Below, in pieces: positions 5,907 through 7,527 of a DNA stretch of 7,527 nt. A model generated the notes under the pieces. It worked only from the letters and a program-made list of their open reading frames with translations. It did no database searches and was not told where the DNA came from. The stretch lies in assembly GCA_964430225.1 (NCBI GenBank), contig CAYSFE010000023.1, positions 1 to 7,527 of the forward strand. The letters are read 5' to 3'. Source of the DNA: CAYSFE01 sp964430225 (lineage in GTDB: Bacteria; Patescibacteriota; Dojkabacteria; GCA-016699595; JBAXKR01). A program made the position numbers and the translations under genes. How positions within the stretch are numbered: the first letter of the stretch is position 1; each line of letters begins with the position of its first letter.

Positions 5907-6548
5907 ATGAAGCTACTTTTAACTTCTGCTGGAGTTACAAATCAGTCTATTGCAGACTCTTTAATTAAACTTGTAGGTAAACCTATAAGTGAAATCAAGA
6001 TTGGACTAGTTTCTACAGCTAAAAATGTTCAATATGGTAATGCAGACTGGTTCACAAGACAGTTTAATAATCTATATAAATATGGATTTAACTGGATTGA
6101 TATGATTGATCCTTCTGCAGATGGAGTCGACTATAAACTAGCTCTTAAAGATGTTGATGTTATCTTAGTTGGTGGAGGAAATACTTTTCACCTTCTTAAC
6201 CAAGTTAGATTAACAGGATTTGGAGAATGGTTAAAAACTGTACTTGATAAAAAGGTATATATGGGAATAAGTGCTGGAAGTATTTTAGTTACACCAAGTA
6301 TTGCAATAGCTTCTGTAGATAATGGTGATGAGAATATCTGTGGGATTACAGATCTAAAAGGATTATCTTTAGTGGATTTTGAAGTATCACCTCATACTCC
6401 TGAAGATGTAAGTATGAAAGGAAATGAAGAGTATGCTAAAACAATTAAGAATGTTTTATATACTCTTGATGATAATTCAGCTATTGAAGTAAATGGTAAA
6501 GTAATTAACGTAATTTCAGAAGGTGAATGGCATAAATTTAATTCTTAA
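5907..6548 (+). CDS. Peptidase E-like serine peptidase, family S51 (class I glutamine amidotransferase-like fold)
   Basis: This is a 213-aa protein, close to the usual S51 length (about 200-240 aa). Family members are cytoplasmic peptidases such as dipeptidase E (Asp-X dipeptides), with cyanophycinase in the same family. The N-terminus MKLLLTSAGVTN and VILVGGGNTFHLL (85-97) are typical S51 strands. The nucleophile elbow is GISAGS (120-125) with Ser122, and His163 in SPHTPED is the likely catalytic His. The exact substrate cannot be told from sequence. The frame is open back to 5853, but I start at ATG 5907 because it follows the upstream stop by one base and matches the family N-terminus. The position in an operon just before glutamate dehydrogenase would suit amino-acid recycling; that is inference. 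Confidence 0.9.
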   Translation: MKLLLTSAGVTNQSIADSLIKLVGKPISEIKIGLVSTAKNVQYGNADWFTRQFNNLYKYGFNWIDMIDPSADGVDYKLALKDVDVILVGGGNTFHLLNQVRLTGFGEWLKTVLDKKVYMGISAGSILVTPSIAIASVDNGDENICGITDLKGLSLVDFEVSPHTPEDVSMKGNEEYAKTIKNVLYTLDDNSAIEVNGKVINVISEGEWHKFNS

Positions 6549-6622
6549 ATGTTTATAAATCTTCTCTTTGCAATTATTTCTTTTAAGGAGTAAATTCTCA
6601 CATACAATTCCAATTAATCTTT

Positions 6623-6628
6623 TAAAAT
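6623..6628 (+). promoter_or_regulatory. Possible -10 box for gdhA, leaderless position
   Basis: TAAAAT ends 8 nt before the ATG of gdhA. The 88-nt spacer after the peptidase stop holds no terminator that I can see. It has an AAGGAG (6585-6590) that is too far (46 nt) from the ATG to serve it. No clear -35 is present. Confidence 0.3.
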
Positions 6629-6636
6629 ATATTTAT

Positions 6637-7527
6637 ATGGCATTTTCATCTAAATATTTTGTTGAGTATGTAAAGAAGAATAATCCTAATGAGCCTGAGT
6701 TCATTCAGGCGGTAGATGAGGTTATGGAAAGTATGGAAGGATATCTTAATGAACATCCTGAATATTTAGAAAATGGATTACTTGAAAGATTAGTAGAACC
6801 CGAAAGAACAATCTCTTTTAGAGTACCTTGGGTAAATGATAAAGGAGAAGTTAAAGTAAATAAAGGGTATAGAGTTCAGTTTAATAGTGCACTTGGACCA
6901 TATAAGGGAGGACTTAGATTTCATCCTACAGTAAACCTTAGTATTATGAAATTCTTAGGATTTGAACAAACATTTAAGAACTCTTTAACTGGACTTAGTT
7001 TAGGAGGAGGAAAAGGTGGATCTAACTTTGATCCTAGTGGTAAATCAGACAATGAAATTATGAGATTCTGCCAAAGCTTCATTACTGAGCTATTTAGACA
7101 TATAGGAGCTAATACTGATGTTCCTGCAGGAGATATTGGAGTTGGAGGAAGAGAAGTTGGATATTTGTTTGGACAATATAAAAGATTACAAAATGAGTTT
7201 AGTGGAGTACTTACGGGTAAGGGAATAGCTTTTGGAGGTAGTTTAGTTAGAACTGAAGCTACTGGATATGGTGTGGTATATATCCTATCTGAAGTAATGA
7301 AATACAATAAAACTACACTTAAAGGAAAGTCTGTTTTAGTTTCTGGTTCTGGTAATGTATCTTTGTATACAATTGAGAAACTTTTAGCTTTAGGGGCACT
7401 TCCTGTTTCAGTGTCTGATTCAGGAGGAACTCTCTATGTGAAGAAAGGCATATCAAAATCCCTTCTAGAAGAGCTTAAAACACTTAAGTTTGTAAATAGA
7501 GGAAGATTATCCGAGTTTAGTAAGAAA
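6637..7527 (+). CDS. gdhA: Glutamate dehydrogenase, NADP-type (hexameric class), 3' end outside window
   Basis: The first 297 of an expected ~445 residues. The enzyme interconverts 2-oxoglutarate plus ammonium with glutamate using NAD(P)H in the cytoplasm, mainly for ammonium assimilation in this class. Substrate-domain hallmarks are VQFNSALGPYKGGLRFHP (80-97, K90), FKNSLTGL (113-120, K114), the catalytic lysine K126 in LGGGKGGSNFDP and the catalytic Asp D166 in DVPAGDIGVGGRE. The dinucleotide fold begins at about 229 with GKSVLVSGSGNV (GSGNV 237-241), and strand 2 ends SDS (260-262). Ser after the Asp suggests NADP(H) preference, which is inference. N130 stands where Asp is more common. No in-frame ATG, GTG or TTG start lies between 6583 and this ATG. 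It follows the peptidase gene by 88 nt on the same strand. Confidence 0.95.
   Translation, partial: MAFSSKYFVEYVKKNNPNEPEFIQAVDEVMESMEGYLNEHPEYLENGLLERLVEPERTISFRVPWVNDKGEVKVNKGYRVQFNSALGPYKGGLRFHPTVNLSIMKFLGFEQTFKNSLTGLSLGGGKGGSNFDPSGKSDNEIMRFCQSFITELFRHIGANTDVPAGDIGVGGREVGYLFGQYKRLQNEFSGVLTGKGIAFGGSLVRTEATGYGVVYILSEVMKYNKTTLKGKSVLVSGSGNVSLYTIEKLLALGALPVSVSDSGGTLYVKKGISKSLLEELKTLKFVNRGRLSEFSKK

Noticed and set aside
6585..6590. AAGGAG resembling a strong Shine-Dalgarno
   Set aside because: No start codon lies at a workable distance; the gdhA ATG is 46 nt away and no in-frame ATG, GTG or TTG intervenes.
6549..6593. A 14-residue hydrophobic frame (MFINLLFAIISFKE) directly after the peptidase stop
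   Set aside because: Too short to separate from chance, with no ribosome binding site and no known leader-peptide pattern.
6921..7307. Minus-strand 128-codon open frame
   Set aside because: Antisense to gdhA, whose catalytic motifs are unmistakable; the Pro/Leu-rich product is the complement of GGA-rich codons.
1..7527. Recoded UGA (as in some CPR lineages)
   Set aside because: No in-frame TGA occurs within any gene, Gly and Trp use ordinary codons, and the lack of TGA stops is explained by few genes and AT bias.
1..7527. Mobile element, CRISPR array or phage attachment site near the two tRNAs
   Set aside because: No terminal repeats, duplicated tRNA ends, spaced direct repeats, transposase or integrase motifs were seen on either strand.

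Overview
The window is AT-rich, tightly packed bacterial DNA, probably from a metagenome assembly: it contains a block of exactly 100 N, and genes run off both ends. Bacterial tRNA forms, a LytR-CpsA-Psr (LCP) cell-wall phosphotransferase, a heliorhodopsin, very short spacers, few Shine-Dalgarno sites and several small orphan proteins suggest a monoderm with a reduced genome. A Patescibacteria/CPR lineage is my best guess, with a low-GC Gram-positive bacterium as the alternative. This is inference; no phylogenetic marker gene is present. Every stop codon seen is TAA or TAG and the standard bacterial code fits.

Left half (1-3634), all on the minus strand and read right to left: RNase HI (TTG start, cut by the assembly gap), an LCP protein (N-terminus lost in the gap), tRNA-Ser(GGA), a Nudix hydrolase, a small membrane-anchored Cys-containing protein and an RNA/DNA N-methyltransferase that leaves the window. 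From the LCP gene leftward, spacers are 2 nt, 1 nt and 11 nt, followed by a 1-nt overlap, so this looks like one transcript with a tRNA embedded between two mRNAs.

Middle (3635-5389): a divergent promoter region, tRNA-Gln(CTG) and an orphan 210-aa protein on the plus strand. These converge on a minus-strand heliorhodopsin that keeps the full set of diagnostic residues, including the retinal lysine at position 241.

Right half (5390-7527), plus strand: an orphan 171-aa protein, a peptidase E-like (S51) serine peptidase one base downstream of it, and the first two thirds of an NADP-type glutamate dehydrogenase.

The most interesting element is the heliorhodopsin and its setting. It is flanked by two orphan proteins that share three weak motifs in the same order and spacing, and glutamate dehydrogenase lies about 1.4 kb away. 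Other points worth checking are the tRNA wedged between LCP and Nudix genes, -10-like boxes placed so that transcripts would be leaderless, and an apparent RNase H-LCP fusion that is only an artefact of the N block. No insertion sequence, CRISPR array, integrase or convincing intrinsic terminator was seen. No gene-free stretch exceeds about 150 bases.
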